Shown here: positions 42,397 through 50,902 of the stretch, in pieces | Layout of the letters: the number at the start of each line of letters is the position of its first letter | Position numbering within the stretch: position 1 is the stretch's first letter | NCBI GenBank assembly: GCA_020637445.1 | Contig: JACJVZ010000001.1 | Location: 1,116,001-1,180,000 of the forward strand | Length of the DNA: 64,000 bases | Source of the DNA: Calditrichota bacterium | Lineage (GTDB): Bacteria > Electryoneota > RPQS01 | Direction of reading: 5' to 3' | The notes under the pieces: model-generated | Told to the model about the DNA's origin: nothing | What the model saw: only the letters and a program-made list of their open reading frames with translations | The model's database searches: none | Program-made: the position numbers and the translations under genes

Positions 42397-44316
42397 TTAG
42401 CCCAGCACCGTCCAAATTAAGAAACCCAAGAGGGCAACCGTTCCCGCGCCCATCATCACGGCATAGTTCTGAGTCACGCCGGTCTGGACTTTGCGCAAGA
42501 TGCCGCCGATTCCCGTGACCGTCGAGCCTACTCCATTGACTGCTCCGTCGACCGTGCCTTGGTCGATGTAGCGAGCCATAAACTCGGACGCTTTGACCAG
42601 CGGTTGGGAAATCACAGTGTCGTAAATTTGGTCGACCCAATATTTATTGTAGAGCAGGGTGCGCATACCGGATTTTCCGAGCGACTCGACCAAGGAAGAC
42701 TTGCCCATGTACCAACTACGGGCGAGCAATAGACCGACAATGGCAATAAATACCGAAACGAACATCAGGACGTACTCGGCGGTGGGAACTCCATAGTGCT
42801 CGCCGCCGTGGGAAGGGCCGTGTTCCGAAATCAGCGGCGCAAGCCACTCATTGAAGATGTTGTGCCCACCGAGTGCGTGGGGAACGCCGATGTAGCCGCC
42901 GATGGCCGACAGCACCGCCAACACTATCAGCGGAACAGTCATCAGCTTGGGCGACTCATGGAGATGATGTTCTTGGGCTTTTGATCCGCGGAATTTTCCG
43001 TAGAAGGTGAGGATCAAAAGACGGAACATATAGAAGGACGTGCAGAATGCCGCGGTGATGCCGATCACCCAAAGGATGGTATGATGGGATTCGTAGGTCT
43101 TCCACAGGATTTCATCTTTGGAAAAGAATCCGGCCAGTCCGGGAATACCCGCGATGGCCAGAGTGCCGATCAAGAACGTCAAGTGCGTGACGGGCATTTT
43201 GCTCTTAAGACCGCCCATTACGCGGATATCCTGTTCATTGGACATGCCGTGAATAACGGAGCCTGACCCCAAGAACAGCAGGCCTTTGAAGAACGCGTGC
43301 GTCATCAAGTGGAAAACGGCCGCCGTGTAGGCGCCAACACCGCAGGCTAAGAACATGTATCCCAATTGGCTGACGGTCGAGTACGCGAGAACCTTTTTGA
43401 TGTCCGTTTGAACAAGTCCAATCGTCGCGGCAAACAAAGCCGTGATGCCACCGACCCACGCGACAACGAGCATCGCATCGGGGGAAAGCGAGAACAAGAA
43501 ATTCGAACGGACGATCATATAGACTCCAGCCGTGACCATCGTCGCGGCATGGATCAACGCGGAAACGGGAGTCGGACCGGCCATGGCATCCGGAAGCCAC
43601 GTATAGAGCGGCAACTGCGCGGACTTGCCGGTCGCGCCCATGAACAACAGCAAGCAGATCGCGGTGATGACGCCGGAACCGATTGGATAGGCCTGGGCCA
43701 TCGGCTCAATTTCGCTGAAATTGATCGAACCGAACGTGGTCCAGATCAGGAAGATTGCGAGCAGGAAGCCAAAGTCACCGATACGGTTCATGATGAAGGC
43801 CTTCTTACCTGCGGAAGCCTTCAGCTCATCAGTATACCAGAAGCCGATCAAGAGATAGGAACAGAGTCCCACACCTTCCCAACCGACAAACATGACGAGG
43901 TAGTTGTTCCCCATGACCAAAAGGAGCATGAAGAATACAAACAGATTAAGGTAGATGAAGAATTTGCGGAATCCTTCATCTCCGTGCATGTAGCCAATGG
44001 AATAGATGTGGATTAGACCGGAGACTCCGGTGACGATCAACATCATGATCATCGAAAGCGGATCGGCCAAGAACCCGGCCTGGGCCGAGAAATCTCCGAC
44101 GATGATCCAGCGGAAGAGGTCAAGCTCAAAATGGCGGCTCTCGGCAGGCATTCCCATAAGCTGGAACAGACCGCCCAGCACGACCACGAAGCTGGCCCAG
44201 ATCATCAGCGACGCAAGTCCGCCGATGAGCTTCTCGGATTGTCCGCGCGTAACAAACGTGTTGAGAAGGACACCCAACAGCGGGAAGAGCGGGATCAAAT
44301 AGAAGAGGTCCAGCAT
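42397..44316 (-). CDS. nuoL: NADH-quinone oxidoreductase subunit L
   Basis: A 639-aa distal antiporter-like subunit of complex I. It has FVGWEGVGLCSYLLIGFWY, GKSAQLPLYTWLPDAMAGPTPVSALIHAATMV and the C-terminal lateral helix region that lies along the membrane arm. The start overlaps the nuoK stop by one base (TGATG). It is expected to seal and drive the distal proton channel. All conserved charged residues I could check by eye are present. Confidence 0.98.
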   Translation of the reverse strand: MLDLFYLIPLFPLLGVLLNTFVTRGQSEKLIGGLASLMIWASFVVVLGGLFQLMGMPAESRHFELDLFRWIIVGDFSAQAGFLADPLSMIMMLIVTGVSGLIHIYSIGYMHGDEGFRKFFIYLNLFVFFMLLLVMGNNYLVMFVGWEGVGLCSYLLIGFWYTDELKASAGKKAFIMNRIGDFGFLLAIFLIWTTFGSINFSEIEPMAQAYPIGSGVITAICLLLFMGATGKSAQLPLYTWLPDAMAGPTPVSALIHAATMVTAGVYMIVRSNFLFSLSPDAMLVVAWVGGITALFAATIGLVQTDIKKVLAYSTVSQLGYMFLACGVGAYTAAVFHLMTHAFFKGLLFLGSGSVIHGMSNEQDIRVMGGLKSKMPVTHLTFLIGTLAIAGIPGLAGFFSKDEILWKTYESHHTILWVIGITAAFCTSFYMFRLLILTFYGKFRGSKAQEHHLHESPKLMTVPLIVLAVLSAIGGYIGVPHALGGHNIFNEWLAPLISEHGPSHGGEHYGVPTAEYVLMFVSVFIAIVGLLLARSWYMGKSSLVESLGKSGMRTLLYNKYWVDQIYDTVISQPLVKASEFMARYIDQGTVDGAVNGVGSTVTGIGGILRKVQTGVTQNYAVMMGAGTVALLGFLIWTVLG

Positions 44317-44621
44317 CAGCCTTTTAGCGCGCTGAGCGCGTCAATGTTCATGGTGCCGCGTTTGCGCCACACGGAAATCAATATTGCGAGACCGACCGCG
44401 ACTTCGGCGGCGGCCACACATAAGACGAAAAACACAACAACCTGCCCCTCTTGGTCGGCGGCATGGCGAGCCAGCGACACGAAGGTCAGGTTGACAGAGT
44501 TGAGCATCAGCTCAACGGACATCAGAATAATGATGAGGTTCTTGCGGGTCAGAACACCCATCGCGCCGATGCCAAAGAGAACCGCGGCCAGAAGCAGGTA
44601 ATGAGCAAGTTCAACTTGCAT
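44316..44621 (-). CDS. nuoK: NADH-quinone oxidoreductase subunit K
   Basis: A 101-aa three-helix subunit (MrpC-like) of the complex I membrane arm. LIIILMSVELMLNSVNLTFV carries a conserved membrane glutamate, and FVLCVAAAEVAVGLAILI carries the second. Both belong to the E-channel near the quinone site. It overlaps nuoJ by 11 bases and nuoL by one, which suggests tight translational coupling. Confidence 0.97.
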   Translation of the reverse strand: MQVELAHYLLLAAVLFGIGAMGVLTRKNLIIILMSVELMLNSVNLTFVSLARHAADQEGQVVVFFVLCVAAAEVAVGLAILISVWRKRGTMNIDALSALKG

Positions 44622-45135
44622 TCTTGCCTCCTTCGCCGCCTTCTTTGCGCACGAGAGCCACAGCTCCGATCATTGCGGCCAGCAATAATACGGAAGTGGC
44701 TTCAAATGCATAAAGATATTTTGAAAACAGGATTTTGCCGAGTTCTTTGACTTTGCCGAACTGTTCACCGACGGCGGGCATGTCTGGAAGCACCGAACTG
44801 CCGCGCACGATGGCAATAAAGAGGGCGAAGAGAGTCAATCCTGCGACCACCAAGCCCGCAAACCTCCAGAATTTGGGGAGCGCCTCGTCGATGCGCCGCA
44901 GATTCAGAAGCATAATAACAAAAAGCAGGAGCACAATAATGGCTCCTGCATAGACAATGATCTGGATGGCAGCAAGGAACGGAGCGTTCAGCAGGACATA
45001 GAGGCCAGCCAAACAGAACATCGTTCCCACGAGGTACAACGCGGAACCGATGGGCGACGGTGACGTAACGACAAGCAAAGCGGACAGGATTGCTCCGGCC
45101 GCTAAGACAAGAAAAAGAATCGTCTCCAGACCCAT
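44611..45135 (-). CDS. nuoJ: NADH-quinone oxidoreductase subunit J
   Basis: A 174-aa five-helix subunit. IQIIVYAGAIIVLLLFVIMLLN is the conserved helix-3 pi-bulge region that couples quinone reduction to proton movement. It is the first gene of the group and follows a strong promoter at 45183-45211. The other complex I genes (nuoA-nuoI) are not upstream, where lpxK lies instead, so this organism splits the complex I genes into at least two loci. Confidence 0.95.
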   Translation of the reverse strand: MGLETILFLVLAAGAILSALLVVTSPSPIGSALYLVGTMFCLAGLYVLLNAPFLAAIQIIVYAGAIIVLLLFVIMLLNLRRIDEALPKFWRFAGLVVAGLTLFALFIAIVRGSSVLPDMPAVGEQFGKVKELGKILFSKYLYAFEATSVLLLAAMIGAVALVRKEGGEGGKNAS

Positions 45136-45182
45136 ACCAGTTAGTTACTACGCGGGTACTCTATAACATCCATAGATTGCTG

Positions 45183-45211
45183 AATATAGCTATATCTCCA
45201 CAAAGAGTCAA
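45183..45211 (-). promoter_or_regulatory. Promoter of nuoJKLMN
   Basis: Minus strand TTGACT (45211-45206), 17-base spacer, TATATT (45188-45183). Predicted start near 45176, leader about 40 bases. The remaining part of the 206-base gap up to lpxK (45212-45341) is AT-rich and shows no gene or hairpin terminator. Confidence 0.72.
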
Positions 45212-45341
45212 TCATTTTGTGAAGGTTTACGCAAGGTCTGTCACTCAGAAGATTAGGCAAATCAGCAAGTTAGTAGAACAAGCATTGTTGCTACGTTCCA
45301 AAACACGACTCTTTACAATTTGAGAGGCAATAACAACCGTG

Positions 45342-46307
45342 TCATAACAACCCCTCCACCCGACTCAGTAATTGATCAGACTCAGCAAGTGAAATTCTGA
45401 AGGGAATTTCAAAGAGAGGTAAATTACCATGCCATGAGGGGATACGAATCATGTCTTTAGATGTAGTCAAAATAGCGGATGCGCCTAATTTTCGCGCCGT
45501 TTGGTCTGCCGTATCAAGTTCTTTGCCCGAAAAAGCGTGGTGGTCGCGAAAACGAGCATGGCCGACGACATTCAGCTTCATGTCTTCAGCCGTTTGGCGG
45601 ACGCGCGAAGAACGGGCGATCGCTGTAAGCAAGTAGACTGGTCCCATGCGGGAAGCCAATCCCTCCGGCACAGACGTGTTAGTAGTTGCATGCATAAGCG
45701 GCTTACCAATCTTCAGGGCAATCGCTTCCGCCGCTCCCTCCTGCCCCACTGAGACAATCAAGTCTGTCCGATTCAAGGCGGCGGGACGCTCGCGTAACCT
45801 ACCAGCCGGCAACAGGTGGCCGTTTCCAAGCGGACGCTCAGAATCGAGTAAGACAATATCGAGGTCGCGCGCCAGTGGGCGGTGCTGAAACCCGTCATCC
45901 AAGATGATAAGTTTCGCTCCGAAATGTTCCACCGCAAAGCGTGCCGACTCGACTCGGTTGGCATATGCGATCACTAAGGCCGAAGGAGAATTCCGTTTGA
46001 TTAAGAGCGGCTCATCGCCGCTCTCCTTGAAATCTGCATCTGTTTGTACTACGCACAGATCTTTTGCTCTCCTTCCATACCCCCGGCTCAAGATCGCGAT
46101 GCCGTTCTCTCCGCGCAAACTCTCAAAACGATCGGACAGCAAGCGCACAAGCTCGATTGTGAACGGAGTCTTGCCGTTACCCCCAACAGTAATGTTGCCT
46201 ACAGATATGACAGGAACAGGCGCTTTCCATCCACCCCGTTTGTCCCACTTGCGATGATAGGAGCCCGACAGCGAGCCGTAGATCTTCTCGGCAAGTGTCA
46301 GCATCAC
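45342..46307 (-). CDS. lpxK: Tetraacyldisaccharide 4'-kinase
   Basis: A 321-aa inner-membrane kinase of lipid A synthesis, phosphorylating the 4' position of the disaccharide. It has VISVGNITVGGNGKTPF (P-loop), ILSRGYGR, DEPLLI, LDDGFQHRPLARDLDIVLLD and LLPAGRLRE, all standard. The N-terminal membrane helix found in many LpxK is weak here. The start is ATG 46307 or the adjacent 46304, overlapping nrdR. It shows that the cell makes lipopolysaccharide or a lipid A-like molecule. Confidence 0.96.
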   Translation of the reverse strand: MMLTLAEKIYGSLSGSYHRKWDKRGGWKAPVPVISVGNITVGGNGKTPFTIELVRLLSDRFESLRGENGIAILSRGYGRRAKDLCVVQTDADFKESGDEPLLIKRNSPSALVIAYANRVESARFAVEHFGAKLIILDDGFQHRPLARDLDIVLLDSERPLGNGHLLPAGRLRERPAALNRTDLIVSVGQEGAAEAIALKIGKPLMHATTNTSVPEGLASRMGPVYLLTAIARSSRVRQTAEDMKLNVVGHARFRDHHAFSGKELDTADQTARKLGASAILTTSKDMIRIPSWHGNLPLFEIPFRISLAESDQLLSRVEGLL

Positions 46308-46762
46308 GCGTGCGTGCTCCGAATTCCTTTGAGTTCATCAAGGAATTCATCAACGGACGCATACCGTTTGTAGACCGATGCGAAGCGAACGTAAGCAACT
46401 TCATCGGCCTTGGAGAGTTCTTCCAGAATCCACTGGCCGATCTGCGCCGCTGTAACTTCACGTTCGGCAAGTGCGAAGACGTGAGCCTCGATAGAATCCG
46501 TCATATTCTCAATCATTTCGGCGGTAACGGGCCGTTTGATACATGCAATCGAAAGCCCGCGATACACCTTTTCGCGGTCGAAAGGCTCGCGGGCTCCGTC
46601 GGATTTGATAACTTGTATCGTCCGTACTTCAATTGACTCATAAGTCGTGAAGCGGTGACCGCATTTCAGACATTCACGGCGACGGCGAATCGCACGGCCT
46701 TCCTTCGCCGGACGAGAGTCAATGACGCGGTCATCATCGGTGCTGCAAAATGGGCAGCGCAA
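46304..46762 (-). CDS. nrdR: Transcriptional repressor NrdR
   Basis: A 152-aa zinc-ribbon/ATP-cone regulator that represses ribonucleotide reductase genes. The zinc ribbon is MRCPFCSTDDDRVIDSRP with the second pair CLKCGHRF, and the ATP-cone follows (VIKSDGAREPFDREKVYRGL). It is of normal length. The glyA-nrdR neighbourhood is common in bacteria. It follows glyA after eight bases and overlaps lpxK by four. No nrd genes are in the window, so its targets are elsewhere. Confidence 0.97.
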   Translation of the reverse strand: MRCPFCSTDDDRVIDSRPAKEGRAIRRRRECLKCGHRFTTYESIEVRTIQVIKSDGAREPFDREKVYRGLSIACIKRPVTAEMIENMTDSIEAHVFALAEREVTAAQIGQWILEELSKADEVAYVRFASVYKRYASVDEFLDELKGIRSTHA

Positions 46763-46770
46763 AGTTGCTC

Positions 46771-48084
46771 CTAAAGTGTGTAACGGAACGCGTGCTGATA
46801 GAGCGGGAATCCGCGCGTCAGCTCGTGGACTTGCGACTTGACATTCGCAATAACTTCGTCGCTGTCGAGATTTTGGATGACCTGATCGATCAAAGATACG
46901 ATCTTTTTCATCTCAACGATACCCATTCCCCGCGACGTGACGGCGGGCGACCCGATGCGCACGCCAGAGGTGATGAGCGGCTTTTGCGGATCATAAGGAA
47001 CCATATTCTTGTTGACCGTAATGTCAGCGCGTTCGAGTGCTTTCTCAGCGGCCTTGCCGGTCTTGCCCATGGGCGACAAGTCGATCAGCACGAGATGCGT
47101 GTCCGTGCCGCCGGAAACGACTTTGTAGCCGAGCGACATAAACTCTCCTGCGAGAGTTTTCGCATTCTCGACGACTTTCTTTGCATAGTCGCGGAACTCG
47201 GGTTTCAGAGCTTCGCCGAACGCGACGGCTTTGGCTGCAATGACGTGCTCCAACGGTCCGCCCTGCACACCGGGGAACACCCACGAATCGAAGGCTTCCC
47301 AATAGGTTTTGGGTTTGGGCATGCCGGAGAGCAGCAACTCACCGCCTTCTTCACAAGACAAAATGATTCCGCCGCGAGGTCCGCGGAGAGTTTTGTGCGT
47401 GGTTGAGGTGACTGCATGAGCATAGGGTAAAACATCCGGGTGGACTTTTCCGGCGACGAGTCCAGAGAAGTGCGACATATCACAAATCAGATACGCGCCG
47501 ATTTCGTCAGCGATTTCGCGGAACTTGGCAAGCTCCCATTTGCGCGGATAGGCCGACGAACCGGTCATGATCAACTTGGGTTTGTGCTCGCGCGCCTTGG
47601 CGGCAACGTCATCCATATCGATGAAGTTCGTGTCGCGGGTGACGCCGTAGCTGACGACTTCAAACATGCGGCCCGAGAAATTCACGGGTGAACCGTGTGT
47701 CAGATGGCCGCCATGGGCGAGGTCCATTCCAAGAATCTTGTCGCCGGGTTTCAGCAGTGTGAAGTAAACTGCCATGTTGGCTTGCGCACCGGAGTGCGGC
47801 TGCACGTTGGCCCACTTTGCGCCAAAAAGTTCTTTCGCGCGCTCGATGGCAAGAGTTTCGACTTCGTCGACGACTTTGCAGCCACCGTAGTAACGTTTTC
47901 CGGGAAGTCCTTCAGCATATTTGTTTGTCATCACGTTGCCCATCGCTTCGAGGACAGCGGGCGAGACAAAGTTTTCGGATGCGATCAGTTCCAGACCTTC
48001 GTTCTGCCGCAGACGTTCACGCTCGATGATCGCGGAAACGTCTGGATCGGAAGCGGCTAAGAGATTCTTAAGATGTGCGCTCAT
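46771..48084 (-). CDS. glyA: Serine hydroxymethyltransferase
   Basis: A 437-aa PLP enzyme converting serine and tetrahydrofolate to glycine and methylene-tetrahydrofolate. It carries GLELIASENF, YAEGLPGKRYYGGC, QPHSGAQANMAVYF and the PLP-lysine motif VTSTTHKTLRGPRGG. The length is a little above the typical 415-420 due to a longer C-terminus. It lies five bases after a beta-barrel gene, so it may be co-transcribed with it. I saw no glycine riboswitch. Confidence 0.98.
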   Translation of the reverse strand: MSAHLKNLLAASDPDVSAIIERERLRQNEGLELIASENFVSPAVLEAMGNVMTNKYAEGLPGKRYYGGCKVVDEVETLAIERAKELFGAKWANVQPHSGAQANMAVYFTLLKPGDKILGMDLAHGGHLTHGSPVNFSGRMFEVVSYGVTRDTNFIDMDDVAAKAREHKPKLIMTGSSAYPRKWELAKFREIADEIGAYLICDMSHFSGLVAGKVHPDVLPYAHAVTSTTHKTLRGPRGGIILSCEEGGELLLSGMPKPKTYWEAFDSWVFPGVQGGPLEHVIAAKAVAFGEALKPEFRDYAKKVVENAKTLAGEFMSLGYKVVSGGTDTHLVLIDLSPMGKTGKAAEKALERADITVNKNMVPYDPQKPLITSGVRIGSPAVTSRGMGIVEMKKIVSLIDQVIQNLDSDEVIANVKSQVHELTRGFPLYQHAFRYTL

Positions 48085-48089
48085 GTGAA

Positions 48090-49361
48090 TTAATCCCGCA
48101 GCTTACGTTGTTCGCGCTTGAACCATTGTTCGTGCATGTCAAGCTGCAAATAGAATCTTGCAAAAGTTTCTGTTATGTCAGCGTCCGAAGCGGATCGCTG
48201 ACCAAATTCGAATGCTGTATGTACTTTTCCGACTTGCTGTGCAAGCGGAATGGAAACTCCAAGCGAGAGAGCCGTTTCGGTAACGTCTCCCGTGCCGGAA
48301 GGAGTTATGACTTGCCAAGGTTGTTTTCTAAAGGCGACGCCAGCGCGGTAGTCCCAGCGGTCAAACCCTTCATCGGTGATACGCGTGCCGCCGAGTTTTT
48401 CGGCGCCTAACATAACCGCAAAGGCATCGGTTTTGTCAAGACCTTTGTCTTCGTAGAGTGGACCAAATTGTTTGACTTTCCAGCTCTGTTGTTTGACATC
48501 GACGTAGGAAGCCCACTGGCGAGTCCAACGATAACCAACTCCGACGCCGAACTCACCGGGACGGCTTCCGCTCGTGTTGTCGGTCGAAAACTCCCTACCG
48601 TTGTTGATCGTCTGTTCGGTTTGCCAGTTTCCTCCGGCTTGCGAGTTCCAATAGGCTCCGATTGACAATTTCTCGGTCGGCGCGGCAAGCAGCGACAGAC
48701 CGCCCCAGAATCCTTTGAAGCGCTGTACATCGTGGTAATAGACGTCACGGCCGCGTTGAACGCTGTCTGCTTTTGCTTCGTCGGGATCAAGCGGATAGAA
48801 ATCCAGCGTGTTGTTGATTTCCCGGTAGTTGGTCAGGAACGCTGCGGTTGCGCCGATGGCGAGTTTGTTGGAAATCTTCAGCGCATGATCCCAGCGGATG
48901 TTTACGCTGCTGCCTTTCCAAAAAGCGCGATCTTCGTAGATTTCATATTCCGTGCCCGAATCACCCAGATAAGACAACGTGTCGCGCCGGTAGGTTCTGA
49001 AGTCGGTCGTCGAAACAGGATCAATACCGAATCCCATTTTGTAACGCGAATGAATATTCAAATACAAACGAAAGGCCTGCCAACCGAATTCAGTGTCGCT
49101 GTCTGACTTATCTTTGTCGGATACCGTGTAAAGACCGGACTGCACACCGGCACGCAGCACCGTTCCGGTCAAATTGACCGCTGCGGCGGCATTGTCAGAG
49201 TGAATTCCAAGGCTGTCTTGAATAGCAAGACCCGCCCCCCCCAGACCGACAACGCGGACGCCGCCGGTTACCGCAGGCACACCGGTAGGTTGCGGCCCAA
49301 ATACCGATCCCCCCGCAATCACTGCTTGAAAAGAGAGCAGCAGAATGGCTATAATTCTCAT
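48090..49361 (-). CDS. Outer-membrane beta-barrel protein (OmpP1/FadL- or PorV-like)
   Basis: A 423-aa exported protein with a signal peptide (MRIIAILLLSFQAVIAGG). A start typical of FadL/PorV-type proteins follows (VRVVGLGGAGLAIQDSLGIHSDNAAAAVNLTGT), with the NAA(A)-like motif, then about 14 predicted strands with aromatic girdles. ATG 49361 is preferred over an in-frame GTG/ATG 15 bases upstream because it overlaps the preceding stop as ATGA. Transport of a hydrophobic compound or a secretion role is possible; the substrate is unknown. Confidence 0.78.
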   Translation of the reverse strand: MRIIAILLLSFQAVIAGGSVFGPQPTGVPAVTGGVRVVGLGGAGLAIQDSLGIHSDNAAAAVNLTGTVLRAGVQSGLYTVSDKDKSDSDTEFGWQAFRLYLNIHSRYKMGFGIDPVSTTDFRTYRRDTLSYLGDSGTEYEIYEDRAFWKGSSVNIRWDHALKISNKLAIGATAAFLTNYREINNTLDFYPLDPDEAKADSVQRGRDVYYHDVQRFKGFWGGLSLLAAPTEKLSIGAYWNSQAGGNWQTEQTINNGREFSTDNTSGSRPGEFGVGVGYRWTRQWASYVDVKQQSWKVKQFGPLYEDKGLDKTDAFAVMLGAEKLGGTRITDEGFDRWDYRAGVAFRKQPWQVITPSGTGDVTETALSLGVSIPLAQQVGKVHTAFEFGQRSASDADITETFARFYLQLDMHEQWFKREQRKLRD

Positions 49362-50569
49362 TGTTCCACCCACCAAATCTCCAAGCGCGGGCGCAAGGAA
49401 TCTACTTCGCCGTCGTGACCGTAGAAATACTGTCTGGACAGAACGTCATTCTCGAGAGTCGCTTGAATGGAAAACCCTCCATTGGTCTCCGGTTGCCCGA
49501 CCATGCCGACCAGACTGTTCGTCACTTCGAATCTGATCTCTCGGTTGTCCGTTTCGAATTCGGATGAAGAGAGCGCGATGAAATTCTGCAATACGCTGTC
49601 AGGCGACGCAAACCACGTGGTATCCACAAGCGACGCGTCTTTATACAGGAAGTTTTGTCCGGTATAGGTCAACGTGTTGGGCGCATCAACGTCGGCATAC
49701 AAGTGAATCCATGCGCGGACGACCGAACGGAAAGGATGTGCGGTGACTTCATCGAGCGGGAAATAGAGCAGTGCGCGGCGATGAACGCCTTGGCTGATAC
49801 GCAGCCTTCCCGCCAGCGAATCGCTTTGATCGACGGCCAAGTAACCGTCGTCAACGGCATACAGTGCTTCACTCCAGTCGTAGGCCGCGAAGCCCGAGTC
49901 TTCGGGAAACTCCTGGCCAATCAGTTCCAACTGAGTGACGTAGTCCGTGGCGCCCTCTGCCGATTGCAAACTTACGATGACATTCGGATTGTCCGCCTCG
50001 AGCAAGATTCCGAAATTAGCGGAATCCGGTCCGCGCCAAATTTCGAAAATCGAATCCGGAACATACCAGTAGACCGCCGGAGGTACCGACGTTGCCGTAT
50101 CCAGCACGGACGTCGGCAGAAGGAGCGTGTCGATAACGGGATAGGAGTCCCGGTTGGGAAGTGACTCACTAAAGAGTGAATCTTCACTCCAGTATTCGGT
50201 AATCCGTTTGATCAACATACGCAAATCGGGAGCTTCACCGCGACCGGGATAGACTTGGTCGACGCGAAAACGAATGCGCACGGTGTCGAGGTGAAAGCTG
50301 TCAGGCAAAATTTCGTTGGGGAGGTAGCGCAGAGCTGTGACTGCCTTGAACGCGGCATCTTCACCGACTTGCATCGTTGCACTCGAACCGTTGGAGAGGT
50401 TTCTTGTCCATTCGGCGGAACGAGTGGCTGCGATCAACGTTTGGCCTTCGTAGTCCACAGGTTTGACGGGAATCGCATCGGAACCGGCGTCAGTGTCCCG
50501 CTGCGCACAGCCGAGCGCCAGCAACAACAGAGCCGGAACAAGCAGACGGACGTAACTTGTCAAAGTCAA
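49358..50569 (-). CDS. Lipoprotein with DNRLRE-like beta domains, unknown function
   Basis: A 403-aa lipoprotein with the signal peptide SYVRLLVPALLLLALGC, where the last residue is the lipid-modified Cys. The mature part is beta-rich and Asp-rich. GVHRRALLYFPLDEV and VVRAWIHLYADVD resemble the DNRLRE domain that occurs in exported carbohydrate-active or adhesive proteins. The start is TTG at 50569, or TTG 50563. It overlaps the beta-barrel gene by four bases, so the two probably form a pair. Confidence 0.72.
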   Translation of the reverse strand: MTLTSYVRLLVPALLLLALGCAQRDTDAGSDAIPVKPVDYEGQTLIAATRSAEWTRNLSNGSSATMQVGEDAAFKAVTALRYLPNEILPDSFHLDTVRIRFRVDQVYPGRGEAPDLRMLIKRITEYWSEDSLFSESLPNRDSYPVIDTLLLPTSVLDTATSVPPAVYWYVPDSIFEIWRGPDSANFGILLEADNPNVIVSLQSAEGATDYVTQLELIGQEFPEDSGFAAYDWSEALYAVDDGYLAVDQSDSLAGRLRISQGVHRRALLYFPLDEVTAHPFRSVVRAWIHLYADVDAPNTLTYTGQNFLYKDASLVDTTWFASPDSVLQNFIALSSSEFETDNREIRFEVTNSLVGMVGQPETNGGFSIQATLENDVLSRQYFYGHDGEVDSLRPRLEIWWVEQ

Positions 50570-50599
50570 TAGAGTTTTGGTTGGTAGGAATGAAAGAGA

Positions 50600-50899
50600 T
50601 TAGTCCGGCAAGTTCACAGATTCCGGACGAAGCGCGAAACGGAGGTTTCGAAAGTAGATGACCATCGCGAGCAAATAGCCGGCGATGAAAACGGGGTCTT
50701 TTCGGATAAAGGAGTAAAACAGCAATACCATCGCTCCGGCAATAGAGAAAAACCAGAACGATTTTGGGATCACTGTGCGGCGCGCCTTTTCAGTGGCAAT
50801 CCACTGAATGATAAAACGCATGAAGAACAAGACCTGTCCGATCAGGCCGAGAGCCGTCCAGCCGTCGACGTTGACCTGTCCGACTATCGGAAGCGTCAT
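50600..50899 (-). CDS. LAB_N-domain membrane protein (lipid A biosynthesis N-terminal-like)
   Basis: A 99-aa protein of three membrane helices that consists only of the LAB_N domain: GQVLFFMRFIIQWIATEK, VIPKSFWFFSIAGAMVLL, RKDPVFIAGYLL and IYFRNLRF. In other bacteria this domain is fused to a glycosyltransferase or stands alone beside sugar-transfer genes of lipid A modification. Here it is a stand-alone gene three bases after rho. Its partner is not obvious; lpxK is 4.3 kb downstream. Confidence 0.9.
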   Translation of the reverse strand: MTLPIVGQVNVDGWTALGLIGQVLFFMRFIIQWIATEKARRTVIPKSFWFFSIAGAMVLLFYSFIRKDPVFIAGYLLAMVIYFRNLRFALRPESVNLPD

Positions 50900-50902
50900 C
50901 GA

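Noticed and set aside
45212..45341. A small gene or terminator in the gap between lpxK and the nuoJ promoter
   Set aside because: Frames here are short and lack ribosome sites, and no GC-rich stem with a T-run was found.
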